A stretch of 60,000 nt of DNA, from the NCBI GenBank assembly GCA_014529385.2, contig CM043944.1, positions 177,127,740 to 177,187,739 on the forward strand, given 5' to 3'. Below the pieces are notes generated by a model. It made no database searches. It had not been told where the DNA came from and was given only the letters and a program-made list of their open reading frames with translations. Shown here piece by piece: positions 49,668 to 59,630 of this stretch (positions are counted from its first letter, which is position 1; each line of letters begins with the position of its first letter). The position numbers and the translations under genes are program-made. This DNA is from Adiantum capillus-veneris. Taxonomy: Eukaryota > Streptophyta > Polypodiopsida > Polypodiales > Pteridaceae.

Positions 49668-50696
49668 CTATTTACTCCCCGTGATGAGTTCGGCGTGCGC
49701 GGTCTTGGCATAGAGGCCATCTAGGTCCATTTTGCGCTTGCGCTTGTCAAAGTACTCGGCCATCTCTTCAGGTAATCCCGCACATAATTGTTTCTTTTGC
49801 TTAGTGAAGTCTATCTTTTGAAAGACAGTAGCCTTGAGATGTAAATCCCAAAACTTTTTCACATATTTGTGAATAGACTCATGGGAGAGAAGCTAAGCAC
49901 TTTGTCCTTTGCATCGCTTGCAAGTAATTGCATCATGATGGAAAATTGTAGAATTTTCCATGTCTTTGGGGCTTGTTGTTGCAACGAAGGCTAGCCCACC
50001 ATTGACAAGCTGATTTCTAGAAGTGCATAGCTACATGTCATAGCTTGGAGGACTCCATGAAGTCCTCATCTCCAAAGGCCACATCAAATTCCTAGGTGAA
50101 GGCCAATACTTTGTCAGTAGAAAAGGAGAGAAAAGAGATACTCTTTCCTCCCTATTTGAACTTCCTGATCTTTTTGGACCTTTGCCATGCAGGGTAAGAT
50201 ATGCGATGTCCTCCCCTCTTGTATTCTCTAGGAGAATAGACATAGCTTTCGTCGGAAGACGATGACAAGGAGAAGGATTGTGGGTTGACCGTTTCCTCTT
50301 GGGAGGAGTTGGCGACCATTTAGACCACCGTCTTCGTGGAGCCACATCGTCAGAGAAACTTAGGGATTCATTACTTTCTTGTTCTTTAGATTCCTCCTCT
50401 TGTATGTGAGAGAGTCTTCTTTTGGGGGTGTCATCAAGAGGTCTCCTAAGCTCTCTCTCCTTTTGAAGAGGAAGGAAAATCCCATAAGCGCAAAGTTGTT
50501 GAGTAACTTTGGCTTGCAAAGTAGGGTTGCTCATAGCTTGCTGAAAGCTAGCAACAAGATAATTGACAAACATGGGGGCATCATCATTAGCACCTTCATG
50601 TGCAAAATCAAAGTTATCAATGTTCATTCTACTCTCTTGGTTATTGTCATCCATGTTAACATAATTTTTGTGTTTAATTAGTGTACCCTTTGGCAA
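49668..50696 (-). pseudogene. Ty3/gypsy gag (element G)
   Basis: Minus strand, ATG at 50694-50696. The N-terminal part is MPKGTLIKHKNYVNMDDN, then DDAPMFVNYLVASFQQAMSN and a basic Ser/Pro/Arg stretch. After a shift comes the gag core: SACQWWASL, then ESIHKYVKKFWDLHLKATVF and KKQLCAGLPEEMAEYFDKRK. The Trp-Trp and the closing Leu-Pro segment fit Retrotrans_gag. It is broken by a frameshift and stops at about 49900-50050 and is cut at its C-terminus. Confidence 0.75.
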
Positions 50697-51055
50697 TTCA
50701 AAACCTTAGTTGCTACTCCTCTTAGCCTTTGAAAATCAGCAATTAAGCATCTACACCCACGGCTCAAATTTGCTAATTATATAAAGCAATGAAGTGGATC
50801 TAATGTTGCATAATTACTGAGGGATAGCTCCTTTCATACTTCTTATGAATCAATAATGGTAAAGCAGTAGGCAAGTCTAAAAAGACCCTATTATTAAGAT
50901 CAAAGCTCTCAAGGTGTGCACCATATCCCACATAGTGGGCTTAACAAAACCAATAATAGATCCCACTCCCACTTACCCTAATATAATTAAAAAAATCAAC
51001 CATTAATAGGATACTTAATGACCTCTCTTATTAAGCAAGAAAAGAGAAACCAAAT

Positions 51056-51067
51056 GCACTGATACCA
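51056..51067 (-). other. Primer binding site of element G
   Basis: On the minus strand TGGTATCAGTGC, one base from the tRNA-iMet site TGGTATCAGAGC, lies one base after the LTR end CTCCATTACA. Confidence 0.75.
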
Positions 51068-51068
51068 A

Positions 51069-52344
51069 TGTAATGGAGATGGCCTATGAACTTTGAAAAT
51101 AGCAGAAGGAGAATTAAAGAGAGCATTTTTGTAAGACTGATTTGAGAACATAGAGGATGAACTTAATCAATGGTAGCAACATAATCATTGTACTTAATTA
51201 ACTTGGCATGGACAATACTTTTGCAAGAGAGAGAGTGTAGAGAACTTGACAAAAATTGAGGAGGAGATTTATGTGGAGCCGGTCTCCCCTCCAATAGGCA
51301 TTTGTATTATAGATTCTCCCATCAAGAGAGACTTGGTACAATACAATCTTTTTGTTCCTTGTGACCTAGGTGATGCAATGAATATGGAAATCTTCATGCA
51401 TCACGAGAATAACATAGACTTTGTAAAAAGAATTAACTATCCCAAGCTTCAGTCCCAAGGCCTCAAACACCTTCAAAGGTGGAGAGAGCTTGCAGGGAAT
51501 GAGAATACAAAAGAGAAAGAAGAAACATTCATAGGAGAAAGAAATAGTTCCTCACTTATCATCACTCTTCTTGATAGCATACAAAATAGCATATAAATGA
51601 AGATGGAGAACATGGAAAGCTTAAGCATTGAATCATGGCTCTTGGTTGGATTTGAATTTCATAGACAAGAGTGTTGGTGTAGGCTTTCAACTTCTCTACT
51701 AGCTTGGAGAAGGAGATGGAGCTCTTGCACTTTGCACTTTACCCAATGAGAGTTTGTGTGTGTGTGTGTGTGGGATAGTATACCCCCCCAAGCTAGCCCC
51801 CTTCTTGCTTTGGTTGACCCCATATTCTAGCTCAACATGGAAGCTCATTGGACCCTTGCAAGCCTGGCCAATCACATGCAAAATGCATATAAAGAAACAA
51901 GGATAGCCCTGGGACAAGTGTCCCCCTTTTCCCTTAGAGAAAGAGGACTTGATAAATGAAAAAAAAATTAAATAAATTAACTAAATTATGGTTGAACCTC
52001 TCTAAGGATCAACCAATAGGATTTGGACACTCCTTGAGGGAAACCTAGTTAGGGGCTTGACATGTGTCCTACTTGCCTCTTGAGCAAGGGGTTCTCTTTG
52101 GGAGAGAGATAGGTCAAAAACCCACCTCCCCTAACTGCATGGATCGCCCCCTGCTTGTAGGGATATTTGTTGACTTTTTTGACACTCAAGCCCCTCAACC
52201 TTGGACCTATTTCTCACCACAAGCTCGGCTCTTAAGCCCTTCAAGATTGGGCCGGGTTTCCACCTCAATTACAACCCTAGCATCTCAAGCATGACAAGCA
52301 TATCAACCATCTTAGTCATCAGGCATGATGTAATGTACCCAACA
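51069..52344 (-). repeat. Element G 5' LTR (outer end tentative)
   Basis: The inner end is set by the primer site. The outer end is proposed at 52344, where the minus strand would begin TGTTGGGTACATTACATC, a typical LTR start. A (GT)n tract lies at about 51754-51772. A plus-strand open frame at 51246-51596 falls inside and has no recognisable domain. Confidence 0.5.
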
Positions 52345-52784
52345 TTTTCAATAAAAGTATTTCATTTACTTTGCAATTATGTAAAGTTCGCATTTTGTTA
52401 AGTCATAAAGCGTTACCATCAAATCAAAAATCGGACTCTTGAACTATTAATTATGATCTTTACTCACTTGGAAACAATAGTTTGATTCAAAAAACTTAAG
52501 CTTCAAGTCTATTTCTAAAGATAAGAGTTGATCCTCAAGAAAGAAGGGGTATTTTTAGGAAAGAGAGGGGAAAGGAAGAGTGTTTTTATAAGAGAAAGAG
52601 TAGAGGGAGTGTTTCTAGAAAAGAAAGAGGAGGTAGTCCAAGTTTAATTCTTGTCTTGGAAGCCAAGCTTTTTCTAAAATTAGAGAATCCAGATTGCGAT
52701 CGGAATGCTTCATGAAAAAAAAGAGTTGCGAAACGTACGCGAACTTATCTTTCTGCTATTCTTAGCTTGTGCTTTTGGCTCTTG

Positions 52785-53300
52785 AGAGCCTATATAAAGA
52801 CCCTCTTCCTTCACTTTCATGGGACACATACAAAAGTTCTAAGAAGCAGAAGCTCTCTTGCCATAACACCGGAGCTACCTTCTCTCTCTCAACCTCTCAT
52901 CATCGATCCATCTCCATCTCTACCATCGTTGTAATGCCCTTTAGACTCCTAAGTTCTCTTTCTCTCTTTCCCTTTCCTCTTTCATGATACAATGGCCCCA
53001 AAGCGAGTGGCTCAAAGCTCGAAGGATGATCATGTCATTCCACCTCCACGGAAGGTGCAAAAGAAGGTATCATCTACTACAATCATAACTCAAGCGGAGG
53101 TATTGACTCCACAAGAAGTTCAAGCCGTCCAACCTCCAACACGGGAGATAATCAAACATGTTCCTAATCCGGTAAGACAAATTCATAATTCTAAATTTCT
53201 ATTCATGCTGATTTGGAAAGCTAAGCATAGGGATTTTCTTAAACGATCCAAGAAACGTGATTCTATCACAAGAAACAAGCATATGTTTTCATAGATTAGT
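52785..53300 (+). CDS. Possible first exon with TATA box, function unknown
   Basis: TATATAAAGA at 52791-52800 is followed by a CT-rich leader and the ATG at 52992. The open frame (100 codons) starts MAPKRVAQSSKDDHVIPPPR and continues with a Gln/Val/Pro-rich stretch (LTPQEVQAVQPPTREIIKHV). A good splice donor (GGTAAGAC at about 53169) suggests that the true coding part ends near 53168 and that the rest of the frame is intron. It could be a host gene start or the gag start of another LTR element. No domain is recognised. Confidence 0.35.
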
Positions 53301-53508
53301 AAAAAGGACTGTTTGATAAATTATCACTATTTGTTAAATTTTTATTGCTTGATAAATTGCTATTGTTTGATAAAGTTGATACTGGTTGATATGAGGAGTT
53401 GGTTGATCATGTTTAAAGAATCATTTGAAGAGAGGAATTATTGGAAGAATATCTTTTGTGCCTTGTGGTTAGCGGAGATTAAGCTGAGGTTATTGCCTCT
53501 CTTTTGTT

Positions 53509-53623
53509 CCTCGCGGTTAGCGGGATGCCTGGCGGTTAGCAAGATGCCTCATGGTTAGTGGGATACCTTGTGGATAGCGGGATGCCTAGCGGTTTTCAAG
53601 ATGCGTTGCAGTTAGCGAGATGG
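53509..53623 (+). repeat. 19-bp minisatellite, six units
   Basis: CCTCGCGGTTAGCGGGATG and five variants follow each other without spacers. A weaker unit lies at about 53460. Variation between units and the lack of spacers rule out a CRISPR-like array. Confidence 0.85.
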
Positions 53624-53759
53624 GAAGGTTGCGCAATTCGCGGCTAGCAAATAAATCCTTTGCAAAGGCTATGTTGGTTAGACCAATCACACTGTCATAA
53701 CTCTTGAGAGTCAGACCACACTTATGGGAAGACATGGGGAAACCTTTGGAGAACAAAGG

Positions 53760-54944
53760 AATAAAGATTCCTCTTCAGACAAACCCTACGGTAGAAGAAA
53801 ACAAACGGGAAGGTCAACCCAAAGCCCAACCTGTGCTCATAAAGAAGGTCGGAGATTACTGTGAAGGTGAGGAAGGTAATACAACCTTGTCGAATATCAG
53901 GATATAAAGACGATAGCTATCCTAAACAGTGGAGCAGGAGTTGCAATTGCTACAAAGCAAATCTAGGAGAAATGGGGCCGTCCAGCTCACAGAAAGACGA
54001 GAATGAAACTGCAACTCGTAGATGGGTATGTAGAGAGACCATTGGGAGTCCTGTACCAAATAGATGTAACTTTGTGTGGAATTAACTATGAGCACACCTT
54101 TGCCGTGGTAGATTTCGGAAAAACGAACAACTTTGACATTATTTTGGGACGACCTTTTATGCGTCAACTCAAAATGATACAAGATTGGGGGTACGACCAA
54201 ATTTACCTAAGGCATGAGGAGCTAAAAACAAAAATCAACATGAAGGATCACAGCTATAGAGACATTGCAAAAACACTAGTGCAAGAATTTGATTCAACCA
54301 CAGTGAATGGAAAAGAAACACCTGCGTGGTTACAAAGGAAAGCGCATGTCTGGATGTGTGGGGCATCTGATTGTGGGGACTTAGTCAAAGAGGAATGTGT
54401 GTTGAAAACGTCAATAGGAGACGAGGCTTATCTCCCAGAACCTTTCCCTGAACATTTATTTGAGCCATTTGGGTGGACTCAAATATTGTCAACCTTGTAT
54501 GTATGTGTTAACGAATGCACGCCTACAAAATTTTGTGACGATGAAGGATACGACCTAGTAACGTTGCAAATGGCTAGCGTCATCCTTGAGTCAAGATCAG
54601 ATAGTGAGGAACAAGAAGAACCACTACAAGAGACTACGTGTAAAAGAATAGTTGTAGAGATATCTATAATGGACGATAGGAATCGAGCAGAGGATGAATT
54701 CACAGAGTCACTAAGTGATGACCTTCCATCACTGGGTGATGAAATCCAAATGATAGATGCTGATGAAAAAAGATCAAGTGGATCAGAGACGGATAGGAAG
54801 TATATGTCGAGACCGGCCATGTTTTCTAGTTTCCTAACCAAAAACCTAGTCGACAAGAGCGGTATAGATCAAAGAGAACAAGGAAATCAAGAGCGAATAA
54901 GCATAAACCAATGCCTCTTCTCAATGAAAAAACGGGATATCTAA
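53760..54944 (+). pseudogene. Copy D: protease 1 and acidic linker
   Basis: KKVGDYCEGEEGNTTL leads, after a shift, to IKTIAILNSGAGVAIATKQI (active site Asn-Ser-Gly; Asn at 53925), a TAG in place of the Trp found in copy C, then MKLQLVDGYVERPLG, GINYEHTFAVVDFGK and FDIILGRPFMRQLKMIQDWG (54135-54195). The Asn lies 73 residues before the Leu of the ILG motif. The linker has a Trp/Cys segment (LQRKAHVWMCGASDCGD) and acidic stretches (ESRSDSEEQEEPLQ). The frame from 54003 is open for 313 codons. The role would be polyprotein cleavage, but the catalytic Asp is lost. Confidence 0.82.
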
Positions 54945-55393
54945 GGCTTGTAAAAGCTAACAATTGTGTCAAAGACAAGGTCACTGGCCGGTTTATCAAA
55001 ATGAAACCAAGGAAAAACAACAAGAAGAACAAGCGCAAAAAGCAAATGACTGAGACACATAAGGAGGGGGAAACAAGGTCTAGAATGAACAAAACAGAGA
55101 GGAAAATAGAGTACAATAAGCTCAAACAGACCCTCAAAGACATATGGACAACTGAAATGGAAACAGATGAGGACACGAAGTCTGACAAGATGGATATGCC
55201 ATCCCATTATAAGAAGTATACCATACAAGATAGAAAAATCATAGTGCAACAACCGATGAGAAAATTGAAGGAACCTGGTACATCATTCGACGGTCCTGAA
55301 AAAGCCAAACAAATAGATCTAGTGGAGCAGGAGAAGATCCAAAACCTGCATATATTGCCATGGATCTTACTGAATAAGAGGAAACGCTTTTGA
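54911..55393 (+). pseudogene. Copy D: basic linker before RT (shifted frame)
   Basis: 160 open codons with a strongly basic start (IKMKPRKNNKKNKRKKQM), a mixed middle and EPGTSFDGPEKAKQIDLVEQ near the end. It overlaps the previous frame by about 34 bp, so a frameshift or lost ribosomal shift links them. No domain is known to me. It occupies the place of the protease-RT spacer. Confidence 0.6.
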
Positions 55394-56750
55394 TAGCTAC
55401 TCTAAAACAGTATAGAGATGTGTTTGCATGGTCATACAAAGATCTTAGGGGAGTGGATCCAAGTATCTGTCAACACACAATACCCCTTAAGAACGACGCC
55501 AAACCAAGCAGACAACGTCCTTATACTTACAATGAGACGTTTGCAAGGAAGATCAAGGAGGAGATGGATAAGCTGAAAGAGGCAGAGTTTATTTACGAAA
55601 TTGAGCACACTGACTGGGTTTCACCGATTGTGGTGGTCCCGAAGAAAAATGGAAAGTTGAGAGTATGCGTCAATCTCAAGAAAGTAAACGCTGCTACAAT
55701 TCGAGACAACTATCCCCTACCCATTACTGATCATGTAATAGAAAGAGTGGCAGGAAAAGAAGCTTATAGTTTCTTAGATGGCTTTTTGGGCTACAACCAA
55801 CTCACAATAAAGCCAAAGGATCAACACAAGACGACCTTTTCAACTGAATGGGACATTTTTGCATTCAAGGTAATGGCTTTTGGCTTAACGAATGCACCAG
55901 CCACATTTCAGAGGATGATGGGTCATGCTTTTAAAGAATATCTAAAATAGTTCTTAAAAATTTACATGGATGACTTGTGCGTTCACTCTCTCGTAAGATT
56001 GGAGCACATACAGCACTTGACCAAAGTGTTCAAAAAATGCAGATTGTATCAGATTTGCATGAATCCGGAGAACTGTGTCTTCATGGTAAGACAAGGCAAA
56101 ATATTGGGACATAGAGTGTCCAAAAATGGTATTTGGACAGACATGGAGAAGATCAGTGTAATTGTTGATCTACCATGATTAGTAAAGGTAAAGGAGGTAC
56201 ATGCATTTATGGGCCATTGTGGATATTATCGCAGATTTATCTACTCGTACGCTATAATTGCGAAACCACTTTACATGTTGATAACTAAATTTGAGTGGAC
56301 AGATGAGTGCGAGAAAGATTTTCAAACTTTGAAGCACAAATTGATATCCTCTCCAATTTTGAAGGCTCCGGATTGGTAAAAGATATTCCACATCCATGTA
56401 GATGCATCAACATATGCTATAGGATGCATACTTGCACAACCTGGAGAAAACAACATGGATTTTCCAATCAATTACTCCTGTAGACAACTAAACAGTGCAG
56501 AGAAGAATTACACAACAACTGAAAGGGAGGATTTGGGTATGATCTATGAGTGTGAAAAAGTTTAGACATTACCTACTTTCATATAAACTTGTATTCTTCG
56601 TTGATCACCAAGCACTGCTATACTTGGTAAATAAACCTTGCAGTATGGGGCGGATTGTACGATGGTTCATCATACTGCTTGAGTTTGACTTCATGGTTGT
56701 AGTCAAAAAATGAACTACACACCAAAGAGCGTATCATTTATCTAGAATGG
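55390..56750 (+). pseudogene. Copy D: reverse transcriptase and RNase H
   Basis: RT is open from 55390 to 55950: GVDPSICQHTIPLKNDAKPS, IEHTDWVSPIVVVPKKNGKL, AYSFLDGFLGYNQL and FGLTNAPATFQRMM. One TAG (55948-55950) is followed at once by the catalytic YMDD (IYMDDLCVHSL) and KILGHRVSKNGI. After another stop come GYYRRFI-type and tether segments. RNase H shows FHIHVDASTYAIGCILAQPG, RQLNSAEKNYTTTERE and, after a shift, FFVDHQALLYLVN, HQRAYHLSRM. The Asp, Glu and Asp ligands are visible. Confidence 0.88.
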
Positions 56751-56816
56751 TGCATGGAGAAAACCCTATAGGAGTTGATGATGATTTTCTAGATGCATAT
56801 CTCTTTAACATAGAAA

Positions 56817-57160
56817 TGGTTCCAAGATGGAGTGAGGATGTAATTCCTTTGTTGACTATTGGGTCATTGAATTTGACAAGACAACTATCTACCATTGCAG
56901 CATCTAGATCATTGGTAATGCTGGCTGGAAGGCTATACAAACAGGGATCGGATCAAATCCTTAGGCTTTGTGTTGAATCAAGTGAACAGGACTTGTATCT
57001 AAACTAGTCTCATGTACAAACAATGGGGATTCACAATGGGCATGCACAGACGTATCAAAGATTGATGAGAATGGGTGTATATTGGTCGAAAATGCAACAA
57101 ATTGTTCATAAGCATATCAAATCATGTATTATCTGCACTTTTCAAAAGCCGATAATTATC
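56817..57160 (+). pseudogene. Copy D: first tether plus H2C2-like zinc module
   Basis: MVPRWSEDVIPLLTIGSLNL, GRLYKQGSDQILRLCVE, then after a TAG SHVQTMGIHNGHAQTYQRLM, GVYWSKM and SCIICTFQKP. This is the usual gypsy order of tether and H2C2 zinc domain that precedes the integrase core. Cys codons are at 57125 and 57134. The Trp of PRWS lies 99 residues before the first Cys. A small deletion just after (about 57150) disturbs the frame relative to copy B. Confidence 0.8.
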
Positions 57161-57161
57161 T

Positions 57162-58511
57162 GTAGCACCCAGATGGAGTAACTGCATTGTAGAATACCTC
57201 ACCACCGGGATACTGCCTGAATGGATGAGTAGATCACGTATCAACACGATCACGAAAGAGGTAGAAAACTATGTATTGATTGAGGTCAATCTTTACAAGA
57301 GGGAAAAATACAATCAATTGAGAATGTGTACGAAGGAAGAGGAATATGTTCCTATCTTAGAGCAAGCACATGGCGGACAAGATGGAGGACATTTCTCAGT
57401 TGACAAAAGGGTCAAAGCAATTCTTATTGCTCCCATATGGTGGCCTACACTATTCATGGACGCCGAAGAGTTTGTGAAACGATGTGATGATTGCCAGAGG
57501 ACAAAAATTCCTAGAGCACGAGATGACATGCCCTTGAGACCAATGATGGGGACAAGAGCGTTTGCAAAATGGGGAATAGATTTTCTAGGACCAATTGCGC
57601 CTCCTGGATATAAAACGCACACTCAATACATTATTATGGCAACAGATTATCTAACAAAGTGGGTTGAAGCGAAAGCAACACCCAAAAATGATGCAAAAAC
57701 AACAGCACAGTTTTTGTATGAGAACATTTTCACCAGGTATGGCTTACCAATAGAGATAGTGAGCGATAGAGGGACTCATTTTGTCAATGAAGTGATCAAA
57801 TTCCTATTGGATGAATTCATGGTAATTCACAAGAAGTCAGCTCCCTATCATCCACAAGCTAACAGCCAAGCAGAAAGTACGAACAAGATTTTGGTGACAA
57901 TTCTTATGAAAATTGTTAGTGAATCAAGAGCCGACTGGGATCAGAAGCTGCATTCAGCTTTATGGGCATATAGAGTAGCGTACAAAACCTCAATCGGAAT
58001 GACTCCGATCAACATGGTTTATGGAATTCAAGCAATTTTGCCACTTGAATTTCTTATCCCCACACTTCGGGTAGCTAAAGAATTAGAATGGACGGACCAT
58101 GAATTATCCAATCAAATAGATATCTTGGAAAAACTGGATGAAACTAGATTGAGAGCAGTTGCATCAATCTATGCGCAAAAACGAAACATGAAATCATTTT
58201 TTGATCAACATATTATCAGCAAGGAATTTTCTATGGGGGATTACGTCTTAATGTATACCCTGAAACAACATTCTCGGAAACTCAAAAAGCGAGGCAATGG
58301 ACCCTATATGATTCATGACATATCATCTAGCGGTGCCATTAAGCTTGCGACATTAGAGGGAGAGGAGATGCCTAATTGGATTAGTGGTTGCTGCAGATTA
58401 AGAAAGTACAACCTACCACTAACCTCAAAGATGCTGGCCAAAATCCACGCTGCGAAGGAGCGCAAGAACAAAGCAAATGAGACAAAGGCTCAAGCACAGG
58501 AGGAGGCCTGA
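57162..58511 (+). CDS. Copy D: second zinc module, integrase core and GPY-type module
   Basis: Open frame of 428 codons from the ATG at 57225 (an internal Met; the domain starts upstream at PRWSNCIVEYLT). The second tether and zinc module: RSRINTITKEVENYVLIEVN, QAHGGQDGGHFSVDK, PIWWPTLFMDAEEFVKRCDD, CxxC at 57483 and 57492 (Trp to Cys 103 residues). Core: FAKWGIDFLGPIAPPGYK, IVSDRGTHFVN, QANSQAESTNKIL, giving the catalytic Asp, Asp, Glu. The end has KLKKRGNGPYMIHDIS and GAIKLATLEGEEMPNWISG, a GPY-type module, then KERKNKANETKAQAQEEA. A TGA at 58509-58511 ends the frame where A/B read through. Integrase may be structurally intact here. Confidence 0.88.
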   Translation, partial: VAPRWSNCIVEYLTTGILPEWMSRSRINTITKEVENYVLIEVNLYKREKYNQLRMCTKEEEYVPILEQAHGGQDGGHFSVDKRVKAILIAPIWWPTLFMDAEEFVKRCDDCQRTKIPRARDDMPLRPMMGTRAFAKWGIDFLGPIAPPGYKTHTQYIIMATDYLTKWVEAKATPKNDAKTTAQFLYENIFTRYGLPIEIVSDRGTHFVNEVIKFLLDEFMVIHKKSAPYHPQANSQAESTNKILVTILMKIVSESRADWDQKLHSALWAYRVAYKTSIGMTPINMVYGIQAILPLEFLIPTLRVAKELEWTDHELSNQIDILEKLDETRLRAVASIYAQKRNMKSFFDQHIISKEFSMGDYVLMYTLKQHSRKLKKRGNGPYMIHDISSSGAIKLATLEGEEMPNWISGCCRLRKYNLPLTSKMLAKIHAAKERKNKANETKAQAQEEA

Positions 58512-58940
58512 ATCAGGATTTTAAAGCGAAAATAGAAACTACAACAACAAAGACTTCCTCAACTAGCAGATATGGCTCAAATTCGTCTTTCTATAATTCA
58601 CACTGACGAGCAATGGGAAATAGGAATCGATGTTCGCATCAATGTCAGACTTCCGAATGGCAGATATCAAGGAGCATTGATTGACATAGGGGAAAGAGTC
58701 AATGTGGTCAACTTCTCCACTTACAAGATGCTTACTGATGAACCCTTAGTGCAATCCACACAAGATTTACAAGCCGCAAACGGGATAAAAATGCCAACAT
58801 TGGGAATAGTAAACTTACCAATAAATATTGATGGAAATAGTCGTCCTCGTCAATTTCTCGTAATGAAAGACGAAGGAATCAGAGAATCACTATGTTTGGG
58901 AGTTCCATGGATGAGAATGTACAATGCAGTTACCGAATAG
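58512..58940 (+). pseudogene. Copy D: second retropepsin-like domain after integrase
   Basis: After the stop and a further TAG (about 58533), WEIGIDVRINVRLPNGRYQG leads to ALIDIGERVNVVNFSTYKML (Asp codon at 58683), LQAANGIKMPTLGIVNLPIN, RPRQFLVMKDEGIRE and SLCLGVPWMRMYNAVTE (Leu of the LG motif at 58896, 71 residues after the Asp). The pattern Asp-x-Gly, a glycine-rich middle, then hydrophobic-Leu-Gly-x-Pro is that of Ty3/gypsy proteases, and it parallels protease 1 of this element in spacing (73) and in the motif LGxPxMR. The residue after Asp is Ile here, so this copy is likely inactive. A TAG at 58938-58940 ends the frame. Confidence 0.82.
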
Positions 58941-59613
58941 TCAGAACATGCGCTGATGTACACACACACCACTAACACGTACATGACTCCATTTGCCAAA
59001 ACAGATCACTCGTGGCCGATTATCCCCATCGACAAAAAGCAGTCAACTCATCAGCCACAAACACTAAAAACACTGTTTGGAAAGTATGGATAAAGAAAAT
59101 CGTCGTGCAAAAAAAACAGAGACAGATATGGTTGCCCAAGTCACAACTCCTGACGACAGCAACACCATATCAAAGACCTTCAGGAGCTAATCCAGAGTGG
59201 AAATGGCAACCAAAGCTGGAGACAACCAAAAATTTAGCGACAAAGATTGAATGGAGACCTAAAAGTCAACCCAAGAAGCCTCAAGTACCAAAATGGCAAT
59301 GAAAACCTAAGAAAATTCAAGGACCTACATTGAAAAAAACTAAATACAAATGGGTTCCAAAAACAGTTTCCATCAAAAAACCAACAATAAAGGAGAGGGC
59401 AATCAAACTGCAAGCTCTTTAGTTCCATAAACAACTAGCATCGCCATCCAAAGTTACTGAAAATTACATTCAGTCCCGCATCTTGCACAACACTTTGTTT
59501 CCCAATGCATTGTCTCAAACATGAGGATAGGGCCACATTACAGGGGCGTGCATAGACACAGATTTCAAAACCCATCCACACGCACATCACCTTCATCCGG
59601 GACGACTCAGTTT
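58941..59613 (+). pseudogene. Copy D: Trp/Lys/Pro-rich tail
   Basis: After the stop, shifts give TNTYMTPFAKTDHSWPIIP-like sequence, KVWIKKIVV, QIWLPKSQLLTTATPYQRPS, EWKWQPKLETTKNLATKIEW, then TKYKWVPKTVSIKKPTIKER and FHKQLASPSK. Repeated Trp-x-Pro-Lys or Trp-Leu-Pro-Lys patches suggest internal repetition. The same region exists in A and B and, less clearly, in C. There is no known domain; basic charge suggests nucleic-acid contact, but that is a guess. Confidence 0.65.
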
Positions 59614-59630
59614 AGGAAGGGGGGAGTAAC
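59614..59630 (+). other. Polypurine tract of copy D
   Basis: AGGAAGGGGGGAGTAAC touches the LTR start TGTTGAATC. It would prime plus-strand DNA synthesis. Confidence 0.88.

Larger units (their letters stand above)
49668..52344 (-). mobile_element. Ty3/gypsy element G: 5' LTR, primer site and gag
   Basis: Minus strand: LTR (51069 to about 52344), primer site, ~360-bp leader, gag (50696 to about 49668). Everything downstream of gag is missing; the left edge meets the LTR of element E. Confidence 0.65.

Noticed and set aside
51246-51596. 116-codon plus-strand frame starting MTKIEEEIYVEPVSPPIG as a host gene
   Set aside because: It lies inside the probable LTR of element G on the opposite strand and shows no known domain; a chance frame is more likely.
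53509-53623. Possible CRISPR-like array
   Set aside because: Units are 19 bp, imperfect and adjacent with no spacers; it is a minisatellite in plant DNA. The same holds for the 43-, 56- and 171-bp repeats.
59234-59434. Antisense frames over the gypsy tails (also 5921-6130 and 8083-8292)
   Set aside because: They are shadows of the conserved sense-strand tail region.
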